NCBI RefSeq assembly: GCF_014200505.1
Contig: NZ_JACHBX010000002.1
Span: 1-64,000 of the forward strand
Length of the DNA: 64,000 nucleotides
Direction of reading: 5' to 3'
From: Massilia aurea
GTDB taxonomy: Bacteria > Pseudomonadota > Gammaproteobacteria > Burkholderiales > Burkholderiaceae_D
The notes beneath the pieces were generated by a model. It had not been told where the DNA came from, made no database searches, and worked only from the letters and a program-made list of their open reading frames with translations. Of the stretch, positions 1 through 7,643 are shown piece by piece. The position numbers and the translations under genes were made by a program. The stretch's first letter is position 1. The number at the start of each line of letters is the position of its first letter.

Positions 1-310
1 GAACATTTGATAATTTAAGTAATCAAGAACCGAAGTTCTTGGCACCTTCATCAAACGCCCACACTTATCGACTGTTAATTTTTAAAGAACTTTATCTGGC
101 ACTGCCTTGCCGCATGGTGCGAATCGTTTTGTTCGCTGCAGCAGAGAAGAGAGATTATGCTGCAATCCTACAATCTCGTCAACCCCTTCTTTTCGCTTCG
201 TCTCAGATTTCTCTGGGGACCTGTTCTCGTAACCACTTGATTACGTTAACGTTTTCGGTCAGTGCCGAAGCGGAGGCGAACTATACCAAACCTGCCACGC
301 AGTCCGCAAG
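1..310 (-). promoter_or_regulatory. rRNA operon promoter and leader (16S gene beyond left edge)
   Basis: Read on the minus strand, TTGACG (177-182) and CATAAT (154-159) are separated by 17 bp and make a near-consensus sigma-70 promoter. A second, weaker pair, TTGCGG (304-309) and TATAGT (280-285), has an 18-bp spacer. Downstream, GTTCTTTAAAAATT (77-90) is a boxA-like antitermination element. The following stretch toward position 1 reads like the leader that precedes 16S rRNA in Oxalobacteraceae. The rRNA genes themselves are not in the window, so the assignment rests on the promoter-boxA arrangement and resemblance to known leaders. An rRNA spacer is less likely because it would not carry such a strong promoter. 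Confidence 0.75.
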
Positions 311-334
311 GGACTACAAGGAAAAGATTTTGTC

Positions 335-1873
335 CTACAAGAGCCAGTCGATCGGCAGCCAACCCAGACCATGTACGACGGCCCGCTTCCACCACGTCGT
401 TCCAGGCTCGACATCGTGCCGGATGATCTTGCCGTCGCGGCCCTCCAGCCAGTAGACATTCCCCTTCTCATCCAGCAACACTTCATAGGCACGCATCGGC
501 AAGGTCTCGTCCAGCGTTGTACTCAGGCGGTGGGCCAGCTCGACGCTGTCGATCACCATCCCCATTTCGGTATTCAGGTGAATCGACCGCTGGTCGAAGT
601 TGAACGAGCCGACGAAGATCCGGTTACCGTCCACGCCAAATGTCTTGGCATGCAGGCTCGCATCTGAACTGCCAAAGCCGGGGCCACTGCGCTTCTTCTT
701 GCGCGATGGTTCGTCGGTCGACGCACGGCGCAGTTCATACAGCGCCACGCCGGCCTCCAGCAACGGTTTGCGCCACTTTGCATAACCCGCATGGACGGCA
801 GAAACGTCAGTCGCCTCAAGCGAATTCGTAAGTACCCGGATTTTTGCGCCCTTCTTGGCCATCTCGACCATTGCGGCTGCCCCATCCTTGCCCGGCACGA
901 AGTACGGCGAAACCAGATCCAGATTGCGCTCGGGCTGACCGAACAACACCGCGAGTCTGGCTGCAATATTCTCATCCGGCGACGACTGGTTCAGCACCTT
1001 GGCCGGATCGTCGCTCAGGAAACGCGCATGCGCCCATTCCAGCGGCAGCGTCCCGCTCATGACTTTGTTCAAGAATGCCGATTGTCCGATCGCATCCAGA
1101 TATTCTTTGGTCTCGGCATCGACCGTGGCCGGCGGCGGCGCCTTCGCATCCTTGACCATCAGCGCCAGCGGATACGCCGACGGACAATTCCAATACAGGT
1201 CGAAATCCGCGGAAACTTCTTTCACCACCGGACCGGTAGCGATCACGTCGAGGTCGGCAAACGAAATATCGCCCGCTGCGCCGAAATACTCGTCGCCCAC
1301 ATTGCGGCCGCCGATGATCGTGGCCTTGTTGTCGGCGGTGAACGATTTATTGTGCATGCGCCGGTTCATGCGCCAGAAATCGGCGACCATGCCGAGCGGA
1401 CGCATCGAGCGAATACCGTTCGGATTAAACAGCCGCACTTCGATCTGTGGATGGGCGTCGAGCTGGGCCAAGATCGCGTCCAGGCCACCCGTGTTATTGT
1501 CGTCCAGCAGCAGGCGCACCCGCACGCCACGGTCCGCCGCCTTGCGCAAGGCGTTGAACATCAGCATGCCGGTCGTGTCGTTGCGCCAGATATAGTATTG
1601 AACGTCCAGGCTGCGATCGGCCGCCTGCGCCAGCACGGCGCGCGCGGCGAACGCGTCACGCCCATCGGGCAGGCTGTGAATGCCGACCAGGCCGGGATGC
1701 GCCGTGGTCAGTGGCAACAGCGCCTGGCCGAGCCGGGTATTGTCCGTATCAGTCAAGGCGGTACTGGCAACGCGCCCCTCAAGCGGTGGCAGCGTTGAGC
1801 AACTCGACAGCGTCAATGCGCCTGCAAGCAGCGCCGTTGGCAAGAGCAGCCATAATTTGGCGCGCTTCTTCAT
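335..1873 (-). CDS. Phospholipase D superfamily lipoprotein, cardiolipin synthase-like
   Basis: This is a 512-residue protein with two HKD motifs: H174-x-K176-x4-D181 and H408-x-K410-x4-D415. Two such motifs form one active site in phospholipase D/cardiolipin synthase enzymes, which act on phosphatidyl groups by a phosphohistidine intermediate. The N-terminus has a basic, hydrophobic signal ending in the lipobox LSSC (Cys25), so it is predicted to be a lipid-anchored envelope protein rather than a multi-spanning ClsA type. The overall architecture resembles the YmdC/ClsC group. Its start lies 3 bp after the stop of the upstream enoyl-CoA hydratase gene, suggesting co-transcription. The exact substrate (cardiolipin synthesis or another phosphodiester) cannot be read from sequence. 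Confidence 0.88.
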   Translation of the reverse strand: MKKRAKLWLLLPTALLAGALTLSSCSTLPPLEGRVASTALTDTDNTRLGQALLPLTTAHPGLVGIHSLPDGRDAFAARAVLAQAADRSLDVQYYIWRNDTTGMLMFNALRKAADRGVRVRLLLDDNNTGGLDAILAQLDAHPQIEVRLFNPNGIRSMRPLGMVADFWRMNRRMHNKSFTADNKATIIGGRNVGDEYFGAAGDISFADLDVIATGPVVKEVSADFDLYWNCPSAYPLALMVKDAKAPPPATVDAETKEYLDAIGQSAFLNKVMSGTLPLEWAHARFLSDDPAKVLNQSSPDENIAARLAVLFGQPERNLDLVSPYFVPGKDGAAAMVEMAKKGAKIRVLTNSLEATDVSAVHAGYAKWRKPLLEAGVALYELRRASTDEPSRKKKRSGPGFGSSDASLHAKTFGVDGNRIFVGSFNFDQRSIHLNTEMGMVIDSVELAHRLSTTLDETLPMRAYEVLLDEKGNVYWLEGRDGKIIRHDVEPGTTWWKRAVVHGLGWLPIDWLL

Positions 1874-1876
1874 GGT

Positions 1877-2653
1877 TCAATGTCCTTCGAAGTCAGGTTT
1901 GCGTTTTTCAAGGAATGCCGACATGCCTTCTTTCTGCGCAGGGGTGCCGAAACCGGCATGGAAGTAGCGGCGTTCGTAGGCCACGCCCTGGCTCAGCGTC
2001 ATCTCATAGGCCTGGTTGACGCAATCCTTGATCTGCATGGCAACCGATACGGGCATCTCGGCAATGCCCTGGGCGATCTTGATCGCCTCGTCCATCACCT
2101 CGGCCGCCGGGTACACGCGCGAGACCAGCCCGGTCCGCTCTGCCTCGGCGGCGTCGATCATGCGCGTGGTGAGCAGCATGTCCATTGCTTTCGACTTGGA
2201 AATGGCGCGCGGCAAACGCTGGGTGCCGCCGGCGCCCGGTGTCACGCCAACCTTGATCTCGGGCTGCCCGAACTTCGCGCTATCGGCGGCGATCAAAAAG
2301 TCGCACATCATCGCCAGCTCACAACCACCACCCAGGCAATAGCCCGAAACCACGCCGATGACCGGCTTACGGATGTCGAGGATGTGTTCCCAGTTGCGGC
2401 CAATATAGTTATTGCCGTAGGTTTCCTGGTAATCGTACTGTGCCATGGCGGCGATGTCGGCGCCGGCAGCGAAGGCTTTCTCGCTACCCGTCAACACGAT
2501 GACGTTGATGGCCAGATCCTGGTCGAACGCGCGCAGCGCATGGCCCAGCTCATTCATCATATTGTCGTTGAGCGCATTCATCGCCTTCGGACGGTTCAGC
2601 CGTACCACGGCGACCTTGCCGTGGTTCTCGATCAACAGGTCAGCATATTCCAT
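1877..2653 (-). CDS. Enoyl-CoA hydratase (crotonase family)
   Basis: A 258-residue crotonase-fold protein, the normal length for single-domain enoyl-CoA hydratases. It would hydrate trans-2-enoyl-CoA to 3-hydroxyacyl-CoA in beta-oxidation or a related catabolic route. The two catalytic glutamates sit at E112 (GGGCELA) and E132 (GQPEIKVG), 20 residues apart as in well-studied hydratases. The oxyanion-hole segments are AFAAGADI and the glycine-rich GYCLGGG. It is upstream of, and nearly abuts, the phospholipase D-like gene. No other fatty-acid oxidation gene is adjacent, so the pathway is not fixed by context; PaaF- or FadB1-type roles are both possible. Confidence 0.9.
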   Translation of the reverse strand: MEYADLLIENHGKVAVVRLNRPKAMNALNDNMMNELGHALRAFDQDLAINVIVLTGSEKAFAAGADIAAMAQYDYQETYGNNYIGRNWEHILDIRKPVIGVVSGYCLGGGCELAMMCDFLIAADSAKFGQPEIKVGVTPGAGGTQRLPRAISKSKAMDMLLTTRMIDAAEAERTGLVSRVYPAAEVMDEAIKIAQGIAEMPVSVAMQIKDCVNQAYEMTLSQGVAYERRYFHAGFGTPAQKEGMSAFLEKRKPDFEGH

Positions 2654-2756
2654 GGGACACCCTCATCTGGTTGGATAGTATCGTCGCGATTGTAGCGCTT
2701 TCCGTGCACGTCAAGTAGAGCGCCCCGATCGGCCGACATGCATGCGACGCCGCCCA

Positions 2757-3569
2757 TTACGGTCCTGCCGGCGGCAGCACGATTGGTAGTTCGGGACAGC
2801 CCATGGCCTGGCAACCATTGGGCAATGTTCGCAGCCAAGTCACGATCGACTCCACCGACACGGTCTGGATCCTGCCCTTCCAGCGCAAGCTGGACGGATG
2901 GTCGTCAAACGCAATATTCGCCTTCGAGATCCGCGCGCTCAGGCGCGTCATCGTGCCCAACGCCAGCTCGGTTGGCTGGTAACCGGTCGACGCCAGCCAG
3001 GTCTGCGCCGTGGCGCGGGTCGTTGCCGCGCCCTCGGGTGCGATGGCGTAGGCCAGCATTTCCAGCACCCAGCCGTTCGAATTCTGATAGCGCGTGCTGA
3101 ACGGATAGGCAGCCAAGCTGTAGTGCGGCTCGTGGTAGTCGCGCGCCTTGTTGCCAAGCAGCGCATTCTTGAGCCGGGCTTGCACGGCAGGCGCCAAGCG
3201 CCAGATCCCGGCCTGATAACGCACTGGCGCGTCAGAGAAGAAATTGATCAACCCTTCGTCGTACAGTGCCGACGTCGCCGTGCCGCACGTGTTGAGCTTG
3301 TGCACCACCGACCAGGCGCCAGCCGGATGTGTGCGTACGGCAAATGCCGCGTGCGAATAGGTCAGCCGGTAGGCCGACAGATCCTGCCCCACGCGCGCGA
3401 TCAGCACGACATCGTCGCCGATGCCTTCCAGCGCCGTGCGCGTGAGATCGGCCATTTGCATGCTTCGGACCAATAGCTCTGGAGAGGCGACCTGCTCCTC
3501 GCAGGGGGTGCCGGCGAAGGCCGTCGGCACCGCCAACGCCAGTGCGGCCGCAGCAACGGCGCGGCGCAT
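2757..3569 (-). CDS. DUF2145 family exported protein
   Basis: The reading frame is open further upstream, but the likely start is the ATG at 3569, which begins a clean signal peptide (MRRAVAAAALALAVPTAFA) one base after the stop of the preceding gene. The mature protein is about 250 residues and starts GTPCEEQ. The sequence resembles the DUF2145 family: a periplasmic protein with a conserved region around 'SHAAFAVRTH' and 'LNTCGTATSALYDEGL', and several cysteines that could form disulfides. The function of the family is not known to me. The tight coupling with the small exported protein at 3571-4014 suggests that the two act together in the envelope. Confidence 0.7.
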   Translation of the reverse strand: MRRAVAAAALALAVPTAFAGTPCEEQVASPELLVRSMQMADLTRTALEGIGDDVVLIARVGQDLSAYRLTYSHAAFAVRTHPAGAWSVVHKLNTCGTATSALYDEGLINFFSDAPVRYQAGIWRLAPAVQARLKNALLGNKARDYHEPHYSLAAYPFSTRYQNSNGWVLEMLAYAIAPEGAATTRATAQTWLASTGYQPTELALGTMTRLSARISKANIAFDDHPSSLRWKGRIQTVSVESIVTWLRTLPNGCQAMGCPELPIVLPPAGP

Positions 3570-3570
3570 C

Positions 3571-4014
3571 CTAGCTGCGCGGGCGCGAGTGGGCCATGCC
3601 GGTGCCTGGTTCGGCCAGCAGGGCAATCGTCGCCTTGCCTTTCTTGACGGCATAGCCAGCCTTGCCGATTGCTTCGATATCAATGCGATCGCCAGCCTTG
3701 ATTGCCTCGTTCTGCGCGATCCGGGTCTGGATCGCCATATCGATCTTCAACTGCTGGTCGTTGCTGTGCAGTTCGAGCGCAGTCTTGTCGCCCTCGGGCC
3801 GGACCGTCACGACGCTCCAGCGCTTGGAAACGTCGATTGCAGCCTGCGAGCCTTCTGACACTGTTTTCGCGCTCAGATAAACCACACTGAACGGCACCAG
3901 CAGCACGATGCTGCCCACCGACAGTACGGTATCGGAAGGACCAGGCGCGGCGGCCTGGCTGGGCGCGGCAATCGCAGCGGCAAGGGTAATGGCAAGAAGG
4001 GAATGCAGACGCAT
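3571..4014 (-). CDS. Small exported protein of unknown function, coupled to DUF2145
   Basis: A 147-residue protein with an N-terminal signal peptide ending near SQAAA and a second hydrophobic stretch at about residues 31-48 (SVGSIVLLVPFSVVYL), which could be a membrane anchor. The rest is a polar region resembling a small beta-rich domain. I recognise no family. The gene ends one base before the start of the DUF2145 gene, so translational coupling is likely. Upstream (4015-4140) is a short A+T-richer stretch that may hold the promoter of the pair; no clear -35/-10 pair was assigned. Confidence 0.65.
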   Translation of the reverse strand: MRLHSLLAITLAAAIAAPSQAAAPGPSDTVLSVGSIVLLVPFSVVYLSAKTVSEGSQAAIDVSKRWSVVTVRPEGDKTALELHSNDQQLKIDMAIQTRIAQNEAIKAGDRIDIEAIGKAGYAVKKGKATIALLAEPGTGMAHSRPRS

Positions 4015-4140
4015 GAATAGAACCTGTCAAAAATGAAAGCACCACCACGTCACCGCGCATCAATCACAGCGGAAAATTGCAACGTGGAAATTGAATCAAA
4101 AGTCAGAGTAGCCCGATTCTCTCATTAATGCAACGAAGGT

Positions 4141-5352
4141 TCACTTCGGCAACAACACCCACATCGTCCCACTTTGCTTCATGAGTCCGGCATTTTCCGT
4201 CGCTTCCGGCCCGAAGCCGAAGAAGAAATCGGCCCGCACCGCGCCGCGAATCGCACCGCCCACATCCTGCCCCATCACCAGCCGCTGCAATGGTGCGCCA
4301 TCCTTCGGCAGAGTCGTGGACAGCCACACTGGCGCCCCCAACGGCAGGATGGTGCGGTCGATGGCAATCGAGCGGCCCGGCGTCAGCGGCACATTGAGCG
4401 CGCCACGCGGCCCGACGCCCGGGTCAGAAACTTTGGTCTCCGTGAAGAAGATATAGCTCGGGTTCACATTCAACAGTTCCTGGCGCCGCGACGGATTGGC
4501 CGCAATCCAGGCCCGGATCGACTGGGCCGATACCTGGTCCGGCGTCATGATCCCCTGCTCCACGAACCAGCGCCCGATGGCTTTGTAGGGATGACCGTTC
4601 TGGTCGGCATAGCCCAAGCGCACCGTTTCGCCGGTATCGAGCTTGATGCGGCCCGATCCCTGCACTTCGAGAAAGAACGCATCCACCGGATCGCTCACCC
4701 ACAGCAACTCCTTGCCGCTCAATGGCGCGCGGTCGATGTCGGCGCGGCTCTGATACGGGATCACGGTCTTGCCGGACAGCCGGCCCCGCAGGCGCCGGTT
4801 CTGCAGATCGGGATAGATGCTGCCCAGGTCGACCGTCACCAGATCGTCCGGTACACGGTACAGCGGCGTCTGGAACGCCCCGCCCCGCTTGCGCGCGCCA
4901 TACAGCATCGCCTCGTAATAGCCGGTGATCAATCCGGTGTCGGCGCCATCAGGATTACGCAACTGGTTCGGCACGAAATACGTCTCGAAAAAACGGCGCA
5001 CGGCAACGACGTCTTTGGCGTCGACCGCGCCGGCCGCCGCGCACGGGGCTTTCCACGGCGCCTGGCGCGACGCCAGTACGCTGCACGATTGGAGGAAGGC
5101 CGGCCAGGCCTGACGCACGTCGTCCTGCTGCCAGCCCGGCAGCGCGGCAAAGGTGGCAGGCGTGAGCGGCGCTGTCGGCGCGGTCGGTGCTGGCGGCTGA
5201 ACCGGCGGCGGCACCACCACCGGGCCGACCGGCGGCGGCATCGTGACCGGCGGCGGCGCGGAGGGCGCCGTGGGCTTTGGTTCGGTCGAACAGGCGCTCA
5301 GCAGGCTGACGAGCGCGATCAGGACGGGTACACTGCGGCGTATTGTATACAT
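4141..5352 (-). CDS. mltA: Membrane-bound lytic murein transglycosylase A (MltA)
   Basis: The protein cleaves the beta-1,4 bond of peptidoglycan to give 1,6-anhydro-muropeptides. The start at 5352 gives MYTIRRSVPVLIALVSLLS followed by lipobox-like SAC, so it is a lipoprotein, followed by a proline-rich linker of about 50 residues. The catalytic part has the MltA hallmarks: GLITGYYE, then FFLEVQGSGRI, then the C-terminal 3D domain with 'VMGQDVGGAIRGAVRADFFFG' type segments in which aspartates act as catalytic acid. About 403 residues, in the normal range. An ATG three codons upstream (5361) is an alternative start. The 5' end overlaps the start of a small plus-strand ORF. Confidence 0.92.
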   Translation of the reverse strand: MYTIRRSVPVLIALVSLLSACSTEPKPTAPSAPPPVTMPPPVGPVVVPPPVQPPAPTAPTAPLTPATFAALPGWQQDDVRQAWPAFLQSCSVLASRQAPWKAPCAAAGAVDAKDVVAVRRFFETYFVPNQLRNPDGADTGLITGYYEAMLYGARKRGGAFQTPLYRVPDDLVTVDLGSIYPDLQNRRLRGRLSGKTVIPYQSRADIDRAPLSGKELLWVSDPVDAFFLEVQGSGRIKLDTGETVRLGYADQNGHPYKAIGRWFVEQGIMTPDQVSAQSIRAWIAANPSRRQELLNVNPSYIFFTETKVSDPGVGPRGALNVPLTPGRSIAIDRTILPLGAPVWLSTTLPKDGAPLQRLVMGQDVGGAIRGAVRADFFFGFGPEATENAGLMKQSGTMWVLLPK

Positions 5353-5497
5353 GGGAACCATGGGAACCGATATGTGGATCTTGATGGTGGAAGCCGGCGT
5401 CGCGCTGTTCCTGTTCGTGTTCATCGTCTGGTGGACCATGTTCGCCGGCCGCAAAGACAGCGACCGGGACGACGGCGACGACACCCCCGCCCCGTAG
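5351..5497 (+). CDS. Small membrane protein (41-48 residues)
   Basis: A short open frame reading MWILMVEAGVALFLFVFIVW, then a polar, aspartate-rich tail ending DDTPAP. The one hydrophobic segment of about 20 residues followed by positive, then acidic residues is what a single-pass inner-membrane protein looks like. Possible starts are ATG at 5351, 5360 or 5372; the last gives 41 residues beginning at the membrane segment. The ATG at 5351 shares a CATG with the mltA start on the other strand, so the two genes are divergent with no spacer. It ends 2 bp before the apaG stop. The transmembrane pattern supports it, but at this size it could still be non-coding. Confidence 0.5.
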   Translation: MGTMGTDMWILMVEAGVALFLFVFIVWWTMFAGRKDSDRDDGDDTPAP

Positions 5498-5499
5498 GC

Positions 5500-5874
5500 T
5501 CAGTGCAGGGAGCGCGGCGGCGACAGCACGAATTCGGGAATGGTCGCCTCGAAGCGATGGCCATCCTCGGCCACGCAGAAGTATTCGCCGCGCATCGAGC
5601 CCTGCGCGGTGCCCAGGTGCGTGCCGCTCGTGTACTCGAACTGCTCGCCCGGCGCCAGCAACGGCTGGTGACCGACCACGCCCAGCCCTTTGACTTCCTG
5701 CATCTGGTTATTGGCGTCGAGAATCACCCAATGACGGGAAATGAGCTGGGCAGGAATGCTGCCGGTGTTCTTGATCGTGATCGTGTAGCTGAACACGAAC
5801 TGGCTCCGGTCCGGGTCGGACTGCTCCGCCAGGTATTGCGTTCTGACGGTGACAGCGAAATCGTAGGCGGGCAT
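5500..5874 (-). CDS. apaG: ApaG domain protein (Co2+/Mg2+ efflux protein)
   Basis: Starting at 5874 (MPAYDFAVTV) the product is 124 residues, the usual ApaG length; the open frame upstream of this has low-complexity sequence unlike the family. Conserved ApaG features are visible: FSYTITIKNTG, then LISRHWVILDANN, a GxGVVGxQPLLAPG turn, and FEYTSGTHLGTAQGSMRGEY. The fold is an immunoglobulin-like beta sandwich. In enterics apaG sits with apaH and has been linked to magnesium/cobalt sensitivity; its biochemical role is unsettled. Here it is adjacent to rpe, which is divergent. Confidence 0.92.
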   Translation of the reverse strand: MPAYDFAVTVRTQYLAEQSDPDRSQFVFSYTITIKNTGSIPAQLISRHWVILDANNQMQEVKGLGVVGHQPLLAPGEQFEYTSGTHLGTAQGSMRGEYFCVAEDGHRFEATIPEFVLSPPRSLH

Positions 5875-6066
5875 CGAGGTTCCTTGCGTGATCGTGGACT
5901 CGGCCGCTGCGCCATTCGCAGGGGCCGGCGCGCCATGTGGCGCAAATAACAATCATACCGCCTGTGGCCGCCAAGCGCCGACGCGCCATGGCATCGCCAA
6001 CGCTGGAGGCGCCAGCGCGACCGGCGTAGAATAGCGGATTCCCACCAAAACACGCATCGTCGCCCC

Positions 6067-6738
6067 ATGACCACCTACCGCATCGCTCCCAGCATCCTGT
6101 CCGCCGATTTCGCCCGCCTGGGTGAAGAAGTGCGCAATGTCGTTGCCGCCGGCGCCGACATCATCCACTTCGACGTGATGGACAACCATTACGTCCCGAA
6201 CCTGACCATCGGCCCGCTCGTCTGCCAGGCGATCCGCCCGCACGTGGACGTGCCGATCGACGTGCACCTGATGGTCAAGCCGGTCGACCGCATCATTCCC
6301 GATTTCGCCAAGGCCGGCGCCAACATCATTACCTTCCATCCGGAAGCGTCAGAGCACATCGACCGCACGCTGCAGCTGATCCGCGATCACGGTTGCAAGG
6401 CCGGCCTGGTCTTCAATCCGGGCACGCCGATGCACTACCTCGAGCACGTGATGGACAAGATCGACATGATTCTGATCATGTCGGTCAACCCGGGCTTCGG
6501 CGGCCAGTCGTTCATCCCCGAAGCACTCAAGAAAATCGCCATCGCGCGCCGCCTGATCGACGAATCGGGCCGCGACATCCTGCTCGAAGTCGACGGCGGC
6601 ATCAAGGCCGAGAACATCGCCGCCGCAGCAGCTGCCGGCGCCGACACGTTCGTGGCCGGCTCGGCCATCTTCGGCAAGCCTGACTACAAAGCCGTGATCG
6701 ACGCCATGCGCGCCGAACTGGCCACGGTCGCGCGCTGA
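6067..6738 (+). CDS. rpe: Ribulose-phosphate 3-epimerase
   Basis: The enzyme interconverts D-ribulose 5-phosphate and D-xylulose 5-phosphate in the pentose phosphate and Calvin pathways. At 223 residues it is full length for this TIM-barrel family. Visible signatures: [15 protein letters not shown] at the N-terminus, [14 protein letters not shown] with metal-binding [21 protein letters not shown], and EVDGGI with the catalytic aspartate. Its stop overlaps the gph start by one base (TGATG), a coupling common in proteobacteria where rpe and gph precede the trp genes. Confidence 0.97.
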   Translation: MTTYRIAPSILSADFARLGEEVRNVVAAGADIIHFDVMDNHYVPNLTIGPLVCQAIRPHVDVPIDVHLMVKPVDRIIPDFAKAGANIITFHPEASEHIDRTLQLIRDHGCKAGLVFNPGTPMHYLEHVMDKIDMILIMSVNPGFGGQSFIPEALKKIAIARRLIDESGRDILLEVDGGIKAENIAAAAAAGADTFVAGSAIFGKPDYKAVIDAMRAELATVAR

Positions 6739-7445
6739 TGCGGGCCGGCTCAGCAGGTATCCGGGCCGTCATCATCGACCTCGATGGCACCATGCTCGAC
6801 ACGGTGCCCGACTTCGAGGCGGCGCTGAACGGCATGCGCCATGACCTTGGCCTGGCGCCCATCAGCCAGGCCATCATCAAGCCGCTGGTCGGCAAGGGCT
6901 CCGAAAAACTGGTGCGCGACGCGCTGCTGCTCGACTGGGATGCGGCGCGGGTCGACGCGGCCTATACCGATGCGATGGCCGGCTACCAGCGGCATTACCT
7001 GGCCATCAATGGCGATCGCAGCACGCTGTATGACGGCGTGCTCGATGGTCTGGCCGCAATGCAGGCGCTGGGCCTGCGCCTGGTCTGCGTGACCAACAAG
7101 CCAATTGCATTCGCACTGCCTCTGCTGGCCCAGAAAGGCCTCGCGCCGTATTTCGAGCACGTGTTCGGCGGCGACTCGTTCGCCAAGAAGAAGCCGGACG
7201 CCATGCCGATGCTGGGCGCCTGCGCGGCGCTGGACATCCCGCCAGCGCAGGTGGTGGCGATTGGCGACTCGTCGAACGACGCCGAAAGCGCCCGCGCCGC
7301 CGGCTGTTTCGTACTCACGGTCCCGTACGGCTACAACCACGGGCGTCCTGTACAAGAAATTCAATCCGATGGTATAGTGGATTCGCTGCTGGATGCAGCA
7401 CGCCGCATCGGCGCGCACAATGCAACGGCCAGCTTAACCAACTAA
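6738..7445 (+). CDS. gph: Phosphoglycolate phosphatase
   Basis: A HAD-superfamily hydrolase of 235 residues that dephosphorylates 2-phosphoglycolate, which arises from DNA 3'-phosphoglycolate repair or oxygenase side reactions. Motif I is IDLDGTMLDT with the nucleophile aspartate; motif II is VTNKP; motif III lysine is in FAKKKPDAMP; motif IV is IGDSSNDAESARAAG. The gene overlaps the rpe stop by 1 bp and is followed by the trp leader, so it is likely in the same transcription unit as rpe and possibly read through into trp. Confidence 0.94.
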   Translation: MRAGSAGIRAVIIDLDGTMLDTVPDFEAALNGMRHDLGLAPISQAIIKPLVGKGSEKLVRDALLLDWDAARVDAAYTDAMAGYQRHYLAINGDRSTLYDGVLDGLAAMQALGLRLVCVTNKPIAFALPLLAQKGLAPYFEHVFGGDSFAKKKPDAMPMLGACAALDIPPAQVVAIGDSSNDAESARAAGCFVLTVPYGYNHGRPVQEIQSDGIVDSLLDAARRIGAHNATASLTN

Positions 7446-7456
7446 CTTTTCTCACC

Positions 7457-7543
7457 ATGTTTTTCACCAAAAAACTCACTGTCAACCAAACCGGCGCCCC
7501 TGAGGCCTGGGTCTGGCGACGCTGGCAATCCTGGGCTGACTAA
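7457..7543 (+). CDS. trpL: trp operon leader peptide (28 residues, four Trp)
   Basis: A short frame starting at ATG 7457 encodes MFFTKKLTVNQTGAPEA followed by WVWRRWQSWAD and stop at 7541-7543. Four tryptophan codons lie within nine codons (residues 18-26), an enrichment expected only of a regulatory leader. The frame ends 16 bp before a strong G+C-rich hairpin with a T tract and about 100 bp before trpE. Ribosome stalling at these Trp codons under Trp shortage would prevent terminator formation. It is too short to be found by length-based gene calling. Confidence 0.88.
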   Translation: MFFTKKLTVNQTGAPEAWVWRRWQSWAD

Positions 7544-7558
7544 GCCGTACCGATTGCT

Positions 7559-7599
7559 GCCGGGTGTGCGTGCGACTGCACGCCACCGGCGGGTTTTTT
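7559..7599 (+). terminator. trp attenuator (rho-independent terminator)
   Basis: Left arm GCCGG.TG.GCGTGC (7559-7573) pairs with right arm GCACGC.CA.CCGGC (7578-7590) around a four-base loop, with two single-base bulges, followed by GGG and six Ts (7594-7599). Its position between the Trp-rich leader peptide and trpE makes it the attenuator. The competing antiterminator pairing was not worked out in full. Confidence 0.85.
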
Positions 7600-7643
7600 G
7601 AAGCACACCACCGCCCTCTTCCCCGTGGCGGTCTGGAGAAAAC

